A DNA stretch of 64,000 nucleotides. Source: Cellulomonas sp. Leaf334 (GTDB lineage Bacteria > Actinomycetota > Actinomycetes > Actinomycetales > Cellulomonadaceae). The notes beneath the pieces are model-generated. The model was given only the letters and a program-made list of their open reading frames with translations. It was not told the origin of the DNA and did no database searches. Below are positions 37,036 to 47,474 of the stretch, piece after piece (positions within the stretch are counted from its first letter, which is position 1; every line of letters begins with the position of its first letter). Where the stretch lies: assembly GCF_001424195.1 (NCBI RefSeq), contig NZ_LMOO01000001.1, positions 186,001-250,000 on the forward strand, in the 5' to 3' direction. A program made the position numbers and the translations under genes.

Positions 37036-38009
37036 GGGCGGTCGCGCCGGCGGTCGTCGCCCTCGGTGGTGGGCACGGCCTGTCGGCGTCGCTGTCCGCG
37101 CTGCGCCTGATGACGGACCGGATCACCGCGGTGGTCACCGTCGCGGACGACGGGGGCTCGTCCGGCCGGCTCCGCAACGAGCTCGGGGTCCTGCCACCGG
37201 GGGACCTGCGGATGGCGCTCTCGGCGCTGTGCGACGACTCCGACTGGGGCCGGACCTGGCGTGACGTGCTCCAGCACCGCTTCAGCTCGTCGGGGGACCT
37301 GGACCAGCACGCGGTCGGCAACCTGCTGATCGTGGCGCTGTGGGAGCTGCTCGGGGACACGGTCGAGGGTCTCGACTGGGTGGGCAGGCTGCTGGGCGCG
37401 CGTGGACGTGTCCTGCCGATGGCGGCCGTCCCGCTGCGCATCGAGGCGGACGTCGTCGACGCGGCGGGAACGGCCACCTGCGTCGTCGGGCAGAGCGCCG
37501 TCGCGGTCACCACCGGGACGATCTCGCAGGTCCGCCTGGAACCGTCCGACCCGCCCGCCTGCCCGGAGGCCGTCTCGGCGATCGAGGCAGCGGACTGGGT
37601 CGTGCTCGGACCGGGGTCCTGGTACACGTCCGTGCTGCCGCACCTGCTCGTCCCCGGGCTGCGGGACGCGCTGCACCGCACGAGCGCGCGGACGATCGTG
37701 ACGCTCAACCTCGCGTCGGGTGAATCGGGGGAGACCGCGGGCATGCGGGCGGACCAGTACCTGGAGGTCCTGCACACGCACGCACCGGAGCTGCGGGTCG
37801 ACGCCGTCGTCGCGGACCCGACGGCCGTCGAGGACGTCGCAGCGCTCGCCGCGCGGTGCGCGGACCTGGGGGCCCGTCTCCTGCTGCGGCAGGTCAGCCG
37901 CGGTGACGGGACCCCGCGACACGACCCGCTGCGGCTCGCCGGGGCCTACTCGGACGTGCTCGACGGGTTTCTCGGGGACGTCGGCAGGCGCGAGAAGCCA
38001 CCCGAGTAG
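37032..38009 (+). CDS. yvcK: YvcK/GlmR-family UDP-sugar-binding regulator
   Basis: 325 residues. Family marks: [20 protein letters not shown] at the N-terminus (nucleotide loop), [47 protein letters not shown] and [19 protein letters not shown]. Its fold is that of CofD-like 2-phospho-lactate transferases, but YvcK/GlmR proteins bind UDP-GlcNAc and adjust flow of carbon into the cell wall (CuvA in mycobacteria). The first codon overlaps the rapZ stop. It ends about 50 bases before whiA, which has its own promoter. Confidence 0.92.
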   Translation: MRAVAPAVVALGGGHGLSASLSALRLMTDRITAVVTVADDGGSSGRLRNELGVLPPGDLRMALSALCDDSDWGRTWRDVLQHRFSSSGDLDQHAVGNLLIVALWELLGDTVEGLDWVGRLLGARGRVLPMAAVPLRIEADVVDAAGTATCVVGQSAVAVTTGTISQVRLEPSDPPACPEAVSAIEAADWVVLGPGSWYTSVLPHLLVPGLRDALHRTSARTIVTLNLASGESGETAGMRADQYLEVLHTHAPELRVDAVVADPTAVEDVAALAARCADLGARLLLRQVSRGDGTPRHDPLRLAGAYSDVLDGFLGDVGRREKPPE

Positions 38010-38046
38010 GTGACCAGTCCGGTCCCGGACACGTGTCCCGCAATGG

Positions 38047-38052
38047 CAGGAT
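38047..38052 (+). promoter_or_regulatory. -10-like CAGGAT, leaderless promoter of whiA
   Basis: CAGGAT ends 7 bases before ATG 38060. The same hexamer at the same distance serves coaE and, on the other strand, the YCII gene. Confidence 0.5.
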
Positions 38053-38059
38053 GCACCCC

Positions 38060-39040
38060 ATGGCGTTGACGGCACAGGTGAAGGACGAGCTCGCCCGTCT
38101 GAAGGTGGACAAGACGTCCTCACGGAAGGCCGAGGTCTCGGCCACCCTGAGGTTCGCCGGGGGGCTGCACATCATCTCGGGTCGGATCGTCATCGAGGCA
38201 GAGCTGGACACGGGCATCGCGGCCCGCCGGCTCCGGCAGGCGATCGCGGAGGTCTACGGGCACGAGAGCGAGATCATCGTCGTGTCCGGCGGCGGTCTGC
38301 GCCGCGGCAGCCGGTACGTCGTCCGGGTGGTGAAGGACGGCGAGTCCCTGGCCCGGCAGACGGGTCTGCTGGACAACCGGGGGCGCCCGGTGCGCGGGTT
38401 GCCGCCTCAGGTGGTGTCCGCCGGGGTGGCGGAGGCCGAGGCCGCGTGGCGTGGTGCGTTCCTCGCGCACGGGTCCCTCACCGAGCCCGGCAGGTCGTCG
38501 GCCCTCGAGGTCACCTGCCCGGGTCCGGAAGCGGCGCTCGCGCTCGTCGGAGCTGCGCGACGGCTCGGGATCGCGGCGAAGGCACGCGAGGTGCGCGGCA
38601 TCGACCGTGTCGTCATCCGCGACGGTGACGCGATCAGCGCGATGCTCGCCCGGCTGGGCGCGCACGAGACGATGCTCGTCTGGGAGGAGCGCCGCGTCCG
38701 GCGCGAGGTCCGCGGCACGGCCAACCGCCTGGCGAACTTCGACGACGCCAACCTGCGCAGGTCCGCGCGCGCCGCTGTGGCGGCCGGTGCGCGGGTCGAG
38801 CGGGCGTTCGAGATCCTGGGCGACGAGCTCCCCGAGCACCTGCGTGAGGCGGGGGAGCTGCGCCTGGCGCACAAGGAGGCGTCGCTGGAGGAGCTCGGCA
38901 AGCTCGCCGAGCCCACGCTGACCAAGGACGCGGTCGCGGGCCGGATCCGGCGTCTGCTGGCGACCGCGGACAAGCGTGCGGTCGAGCTGGGCATCCCCGA
39001 CACCGAAGCCGGTCTGAGCCCCGACCTGCTCGACCTCTGA
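38060..39040 (+). CDS. whiA: Sporulation/cell-division transcription factor WhiA
   Basis: 326 residues. The N-terminal half is a degenerate LAGLIDADG homing-endonuclease fold ([48 protein letters not shown]); the C-terminal half carries a helix-turn-helix ([32 protein letters not shown], about residues 275-310). WhiA activates division genes such as ftsZ in Streptomyces together with WhiB and is widespread in non-sporulating Gram-positives. ATG 38060 is supported by the leaderless -10; a longer frame would add 9 residues with no better signal. Confidence 0.96.
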   Translation: MALTAQVKDELARLKVDKTSSRKAEVSATLRFAGGLHIISGRIVIEAELDTGIAARRLRQAIAEVYGHESEIIVVSGGGLRRGSRYVVRVVKDGESLARQTGLLDNRGRPVRGLPPQVVSAGVAEAEAAWRGAFLAHGSLTEPGRSSALEVTCPGPEAALALVGAARRLGIAAKAREVRGIDRVVIRDGDAISAMLARLGAHETMLVWEERRVRREVRGTANRLANFDDANLRRSARAAVAAGARVERAFEILGDELPEHLREAGELRLAHKEASLEELGKLAEPTLTKDAVAGRIRRLLATADKRAVELGIPDTEAGLSPDLLDL

Positions 39041-39069
39041 CGGAGCCGGGACCTTCGTCCTGACTCCGT
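39040..39069 (+). terminator. Probable terminator after whiA
   Basis: ACGGAG (39040-39045) and CTCCGT (39064-39069) with inner pairing GGAC/GTCC around a CTTC loop form an interrupted hairpin starting on the last base of the stop codon. There is no T-run. Confidence 0.45.
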
Positions 39070-39082
39070 GGACGCTGTCCGC

Positions 39083-39107
39083 GTGACCGTCGTCACGGGT
39101 ATAGGCT
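39083..39107 (+). promoter_or_regulatory. gap promoter region with CRP/GlxR-like palindrome
   Basis: GTGA-N6-TCAC (39083-39096, with N6 CCGTCG) equals the conserved core of CRP-family sites. It is followed by TATAGGCT, containing -10 TAGGCT at 39102-39107. The palindrome occupies the -35 region, so binding would block or replace -35 recognition. GlxR acts on gapA in Corynebacterium; the protein involved here is inferred. Confidence 0.5.
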
Positions 39108-39127
39108 CGGGTCATCCGACCGCCTGA

Positions 39128-40249
<1,122 letters not shown>

Positions 40250-40279
40250 CGGTCTCGTTGCACCAGTCGTGACGGTCAT

Positions 40280-40326
40280 GCGTCCGCGTGCGCCCCGGCC
40301 CCTGTGGCCCCGGCGCACGCGGACGC
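40280..40326 (+). terminator. Long hairpin between gap and pgk (attenuator or mRNA-stabilising stem)
   Basis: GCGTCCGCGTGCGCC (40280-40294) pairs perfectly with GGCGCACGCGGACGC (40312-40326), a 15-bp stem with a 17-base GC-rich loop that can pair further (GGCC). No T-run follows, so it may be a partial terminator or a 3'-end protector letting gap mRNA outlast pgk-tpiA. Confidence 0.6.
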
Positions 40327-40366
40327 AGCCGTGTCAGCCCCTGCTCGAGTCACGGGAAGAAGACGC

Positions 40367-41566
40367 ATGAAGACCATCGAGGACCTCGGCGACCTGCGCG
40401 GCAAGCGCGTGCTCGTCCGCTCCGACTTCAACGTGCCGCTCGACGGCACCACCATCACGGACGACGGCCGCGTGCGCGCGGCCCTCCCGACGCTCCAGGC
40501 GCTCCTCTCCGCCGGTGCGCGCGTGGTCGTGACGGCCCACCTCGGCCGCCCCAAGGGCGCTCCGGAGGACAAGTACTCGCTCAAGCCCGTCGCGGACCGC
40601 CTCGCCGAGCTGCTCGGCCAGCCCGTCGCCCTGGCGACCGACGTCGTCGGAGACTCCGCCAAGGCCACCGTGGCCGGGCTGGGCGACGGCGAGATCGCGC
40701 TGCTGGAGAACATCCGGTTCGACGCCCGCGAGACGTCGAAGGTCGACGCCGAGCGTGCGGAGCTGGCCGGTGAGCTCGCCGAGCTCGCCGACGTGTTCGT
40801 GTCCGACGGCTTCGGTGTCGTGCACCGCAAGCAGGCGTCCGTCTACGACGTCGCGCAGGTGCTCCCGCACGCGGTCGGCACGCTCGTCCTCAAGGAGGTC
40901 GCGTCGCTGCGCAAGGCGACCGACGACCCGGCGCGGCCGTACGTGGTCGTGCTCGGCGGCTCCAAGGTGTCGGACAAGCTCGGCGTCATCGCGAACCTGC
41001 TGACCAAGGCGGACCGCCTGCTCATCGGCGGCGGCATGCTCTTCACGTTCCTCGCCGCCAAGGGCTACCCGGTGGGCAAGTCGCTCCTCGAGGAGGACCA
41101 GATCGAGACCGTCAAGGGCTACCTCGCCCAGGCGGAGGAGGCCGGTGTGGAGATCGTCCTGCCGACCGACATCGTGGTCGCGGACGAGTTCAAGGCCGAC
41201 TCCCCGGCGCAGGTCGTCGCGGCCGACGCCATCCCCGACGGCAAGATCGGCCTCGACATCGGCCCCGACTCGAGCGCGCTGTTCGCGTCGAAGATCGTCG
41301 ATGCCAAGACGGTCGTCTGGAACGGCCCGGCCGGCGTGTTCGAGTTCGAGGCGTTCTCCGGCGGCACCCGTGCCGTCGCGCAGGCGCTCGTCGACGCGGG
41401 CGCGAACGGCGGCTTCACGATCGTCGGCGGTGGCGACTCCGCCGCGGCCGTGCGCACGCTCGGCTTCGACGAGGCCGGGTTCGGACACATCTCGACCGGT
41501 GGTGGCGCGAGCCTCGAGTTCCTCGAGGGCAAGACGCTCCCCGGCATCGCGGTTCTGGAGGACTGA
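40367..41566 (+). CDS. pgk: Phosphoglycerate kinase
   Basis: 399 residues. It makes ATP from 1,3-bisphosphoglycerate. N-domain [14 protein letters not shown] (substrate Asp/Asn, near residue 20), [19 protein letters not shown]-domain [15 protein letters not shown], the nucleotide loop [21 protein letters not shown] and [16 protein letters not shown] 40367 is chosen because GGGAAGAAG is just upstream and homologs begin with the same short [16 protein letters not shown]. The long hairpin stands 40 bases before it. Confidence 0.97.
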   Translation: MKTIEDLGDLRGKRVLVRSDFNVPLDGTTITDDGRVRAALPTLQALLSAGARVVVTAHLGRPKGAPEDKYSLKPVADRLAELLGQPVALATDVVGDSAKATVAGLGDGEIALLENIRFDARETSKVDAERAELAGELAELADVFVSDGFGVVHRKQASVYDVAQVLPHAVGTLVLKEVASLRKATDDPARPYVVVLGGSKVSDKLGVIANLLTKADRLLIGGGMLFTFLAAKGYPVGKSLLEEDQIETVKGYLAQAEEAGVEIVLPTDIVVADEFKADSPAQVVAADAIPDGKIGLDIGPDSSALFASKIVDAKTVVWNGPAGVFEFEAFSGGTRAVAQALVDAGANGGFTIVGGGDSAAAVRTLGFDEAGFGHISTGGGASLEFLEGKTLPGIAVLED

Positions 41567-41568
41567 TC

Positions 41569-42363
41569 GTGGCGACGCGTACCCCGCTGATGGCGGGCAA
41601 CTGGAAGATGAACCTGGACCACCACCAGGCCACGCACACCGTGCAGAAGCTCGCGTGGACGCTCAAGGACGCGCGGCACGACTTCGCGGCCGTCGAGGTC
41701 TGCGTGCTGCCCCCCTTCACCGACCTGCGCAGCGTGCAGACGCTGGTCGACGCCGACAAGCTCGAGCTCGTCTACGGCGCGCAGGACGTCTCGGCGCACG
41801 CGTCGGGCGCGTACACCGGGGAGATCTCGCCACTGTTCCTGGCCAAGCTCGGCGTCACGTACGTCGCGATCGGCCACTCGGAGCGCCGCGAGTACCACAA
41901 CGAGTCCGACGAGCTGATCAACGCCAAGGTGAAGTCGGCGCTCGGCGCGGGCATCACGCCGATCCTGTGCGTCGGGGAGGTGCTCGACGTCCGCAAGGCC
42001 GGTGAGCACGTCCCGCACACGCTCGCGCAGCTCGACGGCGCGCTGGCCGGCCTGACGGCCGCCCAGGTCGCCACGATCGTCGTCGCGTACGAGCCCGTCT
42101 GGGCGATCGGCACCGGCGAGACCGCGACGCCCGAGGACGCGCAGGAGCTGGCTGCGGCCATCCGTGCCCGCATCGCCGAGCTGTACGACGCCGAGACGGC
42201 CGACGCGGTCCGCGTGCTGTACGGCGGTTCGGTGAAGTCGTCGAACGTCGCGTCGATCATGGCCAAGCCGGACGTCGACGGTGCGCTCGTCGGCGGCGCG
42301 AGCCTGGACCCCGAGGAGTTCGCCGCGATCGCGCGGTACAAGTCGCACGCCGTCGGCCTCTGA
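41569..42363 (+). CDS. tpiA: Triosephosphate isomerase
   Basis: 264 residues. TIM-barrel enzyme that interconverts dihydroxyacetone phosphate and glyceraldehyde 3-phosphate. Active-site residues: Asn-Lys in [14 protein letters not shown] (near residue 12), His in [11 protein letters not shown] (about 104) and Glu in [17 protein letters not shown] (about 176); the phosphate-binding end [11 protein letters not shown] is present. GTG 41569 lies two bases after the pgk stop and no separate promoter is visible. Confidence 0.97.
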   Translation: MATRTPLMAGNWKMNLDHHQATHTVQKLAWTLKDARHDFAAVEVCVLPPFTDLRSVQTLVDADKLELVYGAQDVSAHASGAYTGEISPLFLAKLGVTYVAIGHSERREYHNESDELINAKVKSALGAGITPILCVGEVLDVRKAGEHVPHTLAQLDGALAGLTAAQVATIVVAYEPVWAIGTGETATPEDAQELAAAIRARIAELYDAETADAVRVLYGGSVKSSNVASIMAKPDVDGALVGGASLDPEEFAAIARYKSHAVGL

Positions 42364-42375
42364 CCTGACCTCGAC

Positions 42376-42420
42376 GTGCCCGGCAGGTTCCGGGGATCCT
42401 CCTGGAACCTGCCGGGGCAC
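42376..42420 (+). terminator. Terminator of the gap-pgk-tpiA operon
   Basis: GTGCCCGGCAGGTTCC (42376-42391) pairs with GGAACCTGCCGGGGCAC (42404-42420), a 16-bp stem with one bulged base and a 12-base loop. Confidence 0.8.
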
Positions 42421-42449
42421 GGTGGTGGCTTATCGCCCCACTCGTCGCC

Positions 42450-42455
42450 TACCCT
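42450..42455 (+). promoter_or_regulatory. Likely -10 (TACCCT) for secG-rbpA
   Basis: TACCCT fits TANNNT and is the first such hexamer after the tpiA terminator. It would give a leader of about 65 bases before secG. Confidence 0.4.
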
Positions 42456-42528
42456 GTACCGCGGTCCACCGCAACGTCGCTGGCTCTACCGCCGTCGATG
42501 TGCCCGCCCAGTGAGGAACTACACCGAC

Positions 42529-42771
42529 GTGACTGGCCTTCGTATCACCCTCCAGGTGCTGCTGGTGCTGACCAGCCTCCTTCTCGTCCCGCTCGTCCTG
42601 CTCCACAAGGGCAAGGGTGGTGGCTTGTCGGACATGTTCGGCGGTGGCATCACGAGCAGCGCGGGGAGCTCTGGCGTCGCGGAGCGGAACCTCAACCGCA
42701 TCACGATCGGCACCGCCCTCGTCTGGACGGCGATCATCGTCCTGCTCGGTCTCATCGAGCGCACGGTCTGA
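42529..42771 (+). CDS. secG: Preprotein translocase subunit SecG
   Basis: 80 residues, two transmembrane helices. GLRITLQVLLVLTSLLLVPLVLLHKGKGGGLSDMFGGG is the SecG signature: helix 1, the cytosolic Gly/Lys loop, then helix 2 (TIGTALVWTAIIVLLGL). SecG sits beside SecY/SecE and assists SecA-driven export. GTG 42529 is used because GAGGA lies 11 bases upstream and homologs start at this point; GTG 42511 is an alternative that adds 6 residues. Synteny with tpiA is common. Confidence 0.92.
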   Translation: MTGLRITLQVLLVLTSLLLVPLVLLHKGKGGGLSDMFGGGITSSAGSSGVAERNLNRITIGTALVWTAIIVLLGLIERTV

Positions 42772-42781
42772 GGGGCAGACG

Positions 42782-43129
42782 ATGGCGAGCGGGAGCGCGA
42801 TCAGGGGGTCGCGAGTCGGCGCAGGCCCGATGGGCGAGGCCGAGCGCGGTGACACGGCTCCGCGGATCTGGGTGTCGTACTGGTGCGCCAACGGCCACGA
42901 GACCCGCCCCAGCTTCGCCGAGGAGGCCGCGCTCGAGGCTCCGGTGACGTGGGACTGCCCCCGCTGCGGGTTCCCCGCCGGGCAGGACCAGGAGAACCCT
43001 CCGTCGCCCTCGAAGAACGAGCCGTACAAGACGCACCTCGCCTACGTGAAGGAGCGGCGCTCCGACGAGGACGGCGCCGCGATCCTCGACGAGGCACTGG
43101 CTGCACTGCGCGCCAAGCGCGGCGGCTGA
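42782..43129 (+). CDS. rbpA: RNA polymerase-binding protein RbpA
   Basis: 115 residues. Actinobacteria-specific factor that binds the primary sigma factor and helps open promoters. Order: basic N-terminal tail MASGSAIRGSRVGAGPMG, core fold with RIWVSYWCANGHETRPSF, and the metal-like pair CANGH / WDCPRCGFPAGQD, then the sigma-interaction helix near the C-terminus (HLAYVKERRSDEDGAAILDE). ATG 42782 has GAGGGG upstream, 10 bases after secG. Its presence supports the placement in Actinobacteria. Confidence 0.95.
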   Translation: MASGSAIRGSRVGAGPMGEAERGDTAPRIWVSYWCANGHETRPSFAEEAALEAPVTWDCPRCGFPAGQDQENPPSPSKNEPYKTHLAYVKERRSDEDGAAILDEALAALRAKRGG

Positions 43130-43142
43130 CCAGCTCCGTTCC

Positions 43143-43565
43143 GTGAGCGGCGAGAGCCCCCGGACCGACCCGCCGATCCTCTCGGTGATGCTCGCCGTGC
43201 CCGATGCCGGGGCGGCTGCGCGGTGGTACGCCCAGGCGATGGGCGCCACGACGTTGTGGGACGTCGGGGGCGTCGTCGGCCTCAGCATCGCCGGCGCGCC
43301 GTTCTTTCTCGGTCAGCCCGAGGGCGACACCTGGGACACCCCCGCGGGTCTGGGTGGCCGGAGCGTGCGCGTGGAGGTCTTCGTCGACGATCCGGACGCC
43401 TTCGTCGCCCGTGCGGTCACCGCAGGCGCGGACGGAACCGTCGACCCGGTCCGCGACCACCGGACGCCGTGGGGCGTGCACCGCCAGGGCGGCTTCATCG
43501 ACCCGTTCGGGCACCTGTGGCTGGTCGGCGACCGGTCACCCCTGGCGCGGCACCCGCACGGCTGA
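43143..43565 (+). CDS. VOC-superfamily protein (glyoxalase/bleomycin-resistance fold)
   Basis: 140 residues. One vicinal-oxygen-chelate domain: LSVMLAVPDAGAAARWYAQAMGA, VGLSIAGAPFFLGQPE, VRVEVFVDDPDAFVARAVTAGA and the last strand FIDPFGHLWLVGD with the metal-type His/Glu-like position occupied by His. Such single-domain proteins dimerise; functions range from drug binding to isomerases. The sequence resembles the PhnB-like group; the role is unknown. It lies 13 bases after rbpA and is convergent with the Pgl fusion gene. Confidence 0.82.
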   Translation: MSGESPRTDPPILSVMLAVPDAGAAARWYAQAMGATTLWDVGGVVGLSIAGAPFFLGQPEGDTWDTPAGLGGRSVRVEVFVDDPDAFVARAVTAGADGTVDPVRDHRTPWGVHRQGGFIDPFGHLWLVGDRSPLARHPHG

Positions 43566-43573
43566 CACGAGCC

Positions 43574-45022
43574 TCAGTCGAGCACCCGCAGCAGGGCGAA
43601 GCCGTCGTGTCCTTTGGCACCGACCGTCTGCACCACCGTGGCGTCGTACCGGGGGTGGCGGGTGAGCAGCTCGACCATGGCGCGGACGCCCTGGACGCGC
43701 TCGTCGGCGTGGTCGGGCTGGATCACGGCACCGGCGCGGACCACGTTGTCGACGATGACGACCGAGCCCGGGTGGGTGAGCGCGAGCGTCTGCTCCAGGT
43801 AGCGGGGGATCGACTGCTTGTCGGCATCGATGAAGACGAGGTCGTACGGCTCGGTCTCCTCCGCGATCAGCCTGTCGAGCGTGTCCGCCGCAGGCCCGAC
43901 GAGCACGTCCACGACCTCCCCGACACCCGCCTGGGTGAGCGAGTCGGTCGCGGTGCGCGCGTGCTGGGGCTCGAGCTCGAGCGTCGTCAGGCGGCCTCCG
44001 TCGGGGAGCGCGCGCGCGAGCCAGAGCGTGCTGTAGCCGCCGAGCGTGCCGATCTCCAGGATCCGGCGTGCTCCGGTCGCCTGAGCCAGCAGGTGGAGAA
44101 GCTTGCCCTGGTTGGCGGCGACGGCGATGTCCGGCAGCCCGCCGGCGGTCGCGGCGTGCCGCGTGTCGACCAGGGCGGCGTCCTCGGGCGCGAGGACGGA
44201 GAAGTAGTGGTCGACGTGGGTCCAGAGCTCGGGACCGGTCTCGGGAGCTGCCGGGAAGGCCGCGGGGGTCGTCGAGAGCGCGGCGGGCGTTCCCAGCGTC
44301 TCGGTCGCCGCGATGTCGACCAGCCAGAGCGTCCGCTCGGTGCCGATCGCGCCCGCCGCCGGGGTCGTGTCGACCGGGGCGCCACGGAGCGCGGAGGCGA
44401 CCGCCTGCGCCTTCTCCGCACCGGCGGCGACGACCCAGACCTCGCGGGCACCACGGATCGCGTCGTAGGTGAGCGAGACCCGCTCGGGCGGTGGCTTGGG
44501 GGAGCCGTGCACACCGACCGTCGGGCGGCCGGTGACCGTGAGCGCCTCGTGGCCCGGGAAGAGCGAGGCGACGTGCCCGTCCGGGCCCATGCCGAGCAGC
44601 AGCACGTCGAAGGCGGGGGAGCCCGCCTCCGCGAAGGTGTCTGCGTAGGCGTCGGCGGCTGCCTCAGGCGTCGGGACGTCGTCGCTCGGCGCGGGGACCG
44701 GGTGCACGTTCTCGGCCGGCAGCGCCTCGCCGAGCGCGTCGATGAGGGCGCTGCGTGCCTGGGTCTCGTTGCGGTCCGGGTCCCCCTCGGGCAGGAACCG
44801 CTCGTCGCCCCACCACAGGTGCACGCCGGACCAGTCGACCGCGTCCCGCACCGGGCTGGCCGCGACGGCCGCGAGGGACGCGATCCCCACCGTGCCGCCG
44901 GTGAGGACGACGTGGACGGGGGAGCGGTGCGACTGGACGTCGACCAGGTGCGTGAGCAGCCGCGCGGCGACGGACTCGGCGAGGACCCGGGCGTCCGGGT
45001 GGACGACCACGTCGCGGGTCAT
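43574..45022 (-). CDS. pgl: 6-phosphogluconolactonase fused to a SAM-dependent O-methyltransferase
   Basis: 482 residues, twice the usual Pgl size. Residues 1-245 are Pgl: HVVLTGGTVGIASLAAV, HLWWGDERFLPEGDPDRNE (substrate/catalytic region, near residue 62), LLLGMGPDGHVASLFPG and TERTLWLVD. Residues 265-482 are a class I O-methyltransferase of the caffeoyl-CoA/catechol type: LLAQATGARRILEIGTLGGYSTLWLARAL (motif I), LTTLELEPQHA, DLVFIDADKQSIPRYLEQTL and VVIVDNVVRAG. The join is in frame with no stop and no ATG or GTG that would suit a separate start. Pgl hydrolyses 6-phosphogluconolactone; the fused enzyme's substrate is unknown. The start overlaps the opcA stop (ATGA). Confidence 0.9.
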   Translation of the reverse strand: MTRDVVVHPDARVLAESVAARLLTHLVDVQSHRSPVHVVLTGGTVGIASLAAVAASPVRDAVDWSGVHLWWGDERFLPEGDPDRNETQARSALIDALGEALPAENVHPVPAPSDDVPTPEAAADAYADTFAEAGSPAFDVLLLGMGPDGHVASLFPGHEALTVTGRPTVGVHGSPKPPPERVSLTYDAIRGAREVWVVAAGAEKAQAVASALRGAPVDTTPAAGAIGTERTLWLVDIAATETLGTPAALSTTPAAFPAAPETGPELWTHVDHYFSVLAPEDAALVDTRHAATAGGLPDIAVAANQGKLLHLLAQATGARRILEIGTLGGYSTLWLARALPDGGRLTTLELEPQHARTATDSLTQAGVGEVVDVLVGPAADTLDRLIAEETEPYDLVFIDADKQSIPRYLEQTLALTHPGSVVIVDNVVRAGAVIQPDHADERVQGVRAMVELLTRHPRYDATVVQTVGAKGHDGFALLRVLD

Positions 45023-45936
45023 GCGTCGATCCTCGTGAGGCCCTTCTGCAGCACCTCGCCGTAGACCTCGTCCGCGTCGAGCCGCCGCAGCTCCTCCGCC
45101 AGGCACTCGCGCAGCTGGCGGATGGGGAGGGCGATGCGGTGCTCCGGCTGGTCGGGCTGCCGCAGGGCCGCCGTCTTGCCGTCGGGCCGGTCGAGCACGA
45201 TGTCGCCGGACGCGCGCTCGAGGCGGACCTGGGTGATCGCCGGTGCGTCCTTGATCCGCTCGATCTCGACCGGGCACTTCAGCGCGTACGCCAGCCACGC
45301 CGCCATCAGGTCGACGGACGGGTGCGTGCTCTCGCCGGCGACCACGGCCTTGGTCACCTGCTCGTACGGAGGCTGGTCGAGCGTGGCCGCGATGAGGCCG
45401 CGCCACAGGGTCGCGCGCGTCCAGGCCAGGTCGGTGTCACCGTCGTGGTGCGAGGCCGCCAGCGAGCGGAGGGCCGCGTTCGGACGTGCGCACTGCGTCG
45501 TGTCCGTGATCCGCCGGGTAGCCATGCGCCCGAGGGGGTGCTCGGCGGGGTTGTCCGGGATCTCGTAGGGCCACCACGTGACGATGGGCGCGTCGGGGAG
45601 CAGGAGCGGGATCACCAGGGTGTCGAGGTGTCGCTCCAGCTGCCCGGACGGCCGCAGGACGAGCACCTCGCTGGCCCCGGCGTCGCCGCCGAGCCGGATC
45701 TGCGCGTCGAGGTTCGAGGCCCGGTCCTTGGTGTCGTTCGCGATGACGATGACGCGGCACGGGTGCTCGCGGCTGGCGTCGTTCGCGGCGTCGATCGCCT
45801 CGTCCGGGTCCCGGTCACCCACCGAGATGATGAGGGTGAGGACGCGTCCGAGGGCGATCGCGCCGCCCTCGTCGCGCTCCTTGAGGAGCCGCTTGTTGAT
45901 GTCCCGCGTCGTCGTGTCGGGCATCTCGATGATCAT
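45019..45936 (-). CDS. opcA: Glucose-6-phosphate dehydrogenase assembly protein OpcA
   Basis: 305 residues. OpcA is required for full activity of Zwf in cyanobacteria and actinobacteria. Family regions: GRVLTLIISVGDRDPDEAIDAANDAS, HPCRVIVIANDTKD, the TWWPYEIPDNPAEHPLGRMATRRITD block (near residue 120) and DLAWTRATLWRGLIAATLDQPP. It overlaps zwf by 4 bases upstream and pgl downstream, so the three are made together. Confidence 0.95.
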   Translation of the reverse strand: MIIEMPDTTTRDINKRLLKERDEGGAIALGRVLTLIISVGDRDPDEAIDAANDASREHPCRVIVIANDTKDRASNLDAQIRLGGDAGASEVLVLRPSGQLERHLDTLVIPLLLPDAPIVTWWPYEIPDNPAEHPLGRMATRRITDTTQCARPNAALRSLAASHHDGDTDLAWTRATLWRGLIAATLDQPPYEQVTKAVVAGESTHPSVDLMAAWLAYALKCPVEIERIKDAPAITQVRLERASGDIVLDRPDGKTAALRQPDQPEHRIALPIRQLRECLAEELRRLDADEVYGEVLQKGLTRIDA

Positions 45937-47474
45937 GGCCGTCTCCAGACTCGCCCGTCGCGGGCCATCATCTTCTCCGCCGACTCCGGACCCCAGGTGC
46001 CGGAGCGGTACTCCTCGGGCTTGCCCTTGCCGGCCCAGTACTCGGTGATCGGGTCGAGCACCTTCCAGGACAGCTCGACCTCCTCGTGCCGGGGGAAGAG
46101 CGGCGGGTCACCGAGCAGCACGTCGAGGATCAGACGCTCGTACGCCTCGGGCGACGACTCCGTGAACGCGTGGCCGTAGCCGAAGTCCATCGTGACGTCG
46201 CGGACCTCCATCGCGGTCCCCGGCACCTTCGCGCCGAACCGCAGCGTCACGCCCTCGTCGGGCTGCACACGGATCACCAGGGCGTTCTTGCCGAGCTCCT
46301 CCGTGGCCGTCGACTCGAACGGCAGGTGGGGAGCGCGCTTGAACACCACGGCGATCTCCGTGACACGACGTCCCAGACGCTTGCCGGTGCGCAGGTAGAA
46401 CGGCACCCCGGCCCAGCGGCGGTTGTCGATGTCGACGCGGATCGCGGCGAACGTCTCGGTGGTGGACTCCGGGTTGAAGCCTTCCTCCTCGAGGTAGCCG
46501 ACGACCTTCTCGCCGCCCTGCCACCCGGCCGCGTACTGCCCGCGGGCGGTGTGCTTGCCGATGTCGCGAGGCAGGCGGACGGCCGACAGCACCTTGATCT
46601 TCTCGGCGGTCAGGCTGGAGGCCTCGAACGACGCCGGCTCCTCCATCGCCGTGAGGGCGAGGAGCTGGAGCAGGTGGTTCTGGATGACGTCACGGGCCGC
46701 GCCGATGCCGTCGTAGTACCCCGCGCGGCCGCCGATGCCGATGTCCTCGGCCATGGTGATCTGGACGTGGTCGACGTAGTTGGCGTTCCAGATGGGCTCG
46801 TACAGCTGGTTCGCGAAGCGCAGGGCCAGCAGGTTCTGGACCGTCTCCTTGCCGAGGTAGTGGTCGATCCGGAAGATGTCGTCCGGCCGGAACACGCTCG
46901 AGACGATGTCGTTCAGCTCCCGCGCGCTGGCCAGGTCGTGGCCGAACGGCTTCTCGATGACCACCCGGCGCCAGGTGCCGTCCTGAGGCTGCGAGAGTCC
47001 CGAGCGCGCGAGCTGCTTGCACACGACCGGGAAGGCGCTCGGCGGCACGGACAGGTAGAACGCGTGGTTCCCGCCGGTCCCGCGCGACGCGTCGAGCTCC
47101 TCGACCGTGTCCCGGAGCCGGTCGAAGGCGTCGTCGTCGTCGAACGTGCCCTGGACGAACCGGATGCCCTCGGAGAGCTGGCGCCACGTCGCCTCGCGGA
47201 ACGGCGTGCGGGCGTGCTCCTTGACCGAGTCGTGCACGATCTGCTCGAAGTCCTGCCGGGCCCAGTCACGCCGGGCGAACCCGGTGAGCGCGAAGCCGGG
47301 CGGGAGCAGGCCGCGGTTGGTGAGGTCGTACACCGCGGGCATGAGCTTCTTGCGGGCCAGGTCGCCCGTGACCCCGAAGATGACCAGACCGCAGGGCCCG
47401 GCGATCCGGGGCAGGCGGCGGTCGCGGGGGTCGCGCAGCGGGTTGTGCCCGGCGGACACCTTGCTCGGGCTCAT
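45933..47474 (-). CDS. zwf: Glucose-6-phosphate 1-dehydrogenase
   Basis: 513 residues. First oxidative step of the pentose-phosphate path, producing NADPH. NADP-binding [21 protein letters not shown] near residue 32, the active site [16 protein letters not shown] (His as base, about residue 205), and substrate-binding [27 protein letters not shown]. The N-terminus [23 protein letters not shown] is typical of actinobacterial Zwf. ATG overlaps the tal stop. Confidence 0.97.
   Translation of the reverse strand: MSPSKVSAGHNPLRDPRDRRLPRIAGPCGLVIFGVTGDLARKKLMPAVYDLTNRGLLPPGFALTGFARRDWARQDFEQIVHDSVKEHARTPFREATWRQLSEGIRFVQGTFDDDDAFDRLRDTVEELDASRGTGGNHAFYLSVPPSAFPVVCKQLARSGLSQPQDGTWRRVVIEKPFGHDLASARELNDIVSSVFRPDDIFRIDHYLGKETVQNLLALRFANQLYEPIWNANYVDHVQITMAEDIGIGGRAGYYDGIGAARDVIQNHLLQLLALTAMEEPASFEASSLTAEKIKVLSAVRLPRDIGKHTARGQYAAGWQGGEKVVGYLEEEGFNPESTTETFAAIRVDIDNRRWAGVPFYLRTGKRLGRRVTEIAVVFKRAPHLPFESTATEELGKNALVIRVQPDEGVTLRFGAKVPGTAMEVRDVTMDFGYGHAFTESSPEAYERLILDVLLGDPPLFPRHEEVELSWKVLDPITEYWAGKGKPEEYRSGTWGPESAEKMMARDGRVWRRP

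Noticed and set aside
43574..45022. Frameshift or missed stop making an artificial Pgl/methyltransferase fusion
   Set aside because: Both halves and the linker stay in one frame with normal codon use, and no nearby start could serve the second half. A sequencing error removing a stop cannot be fully excluded.
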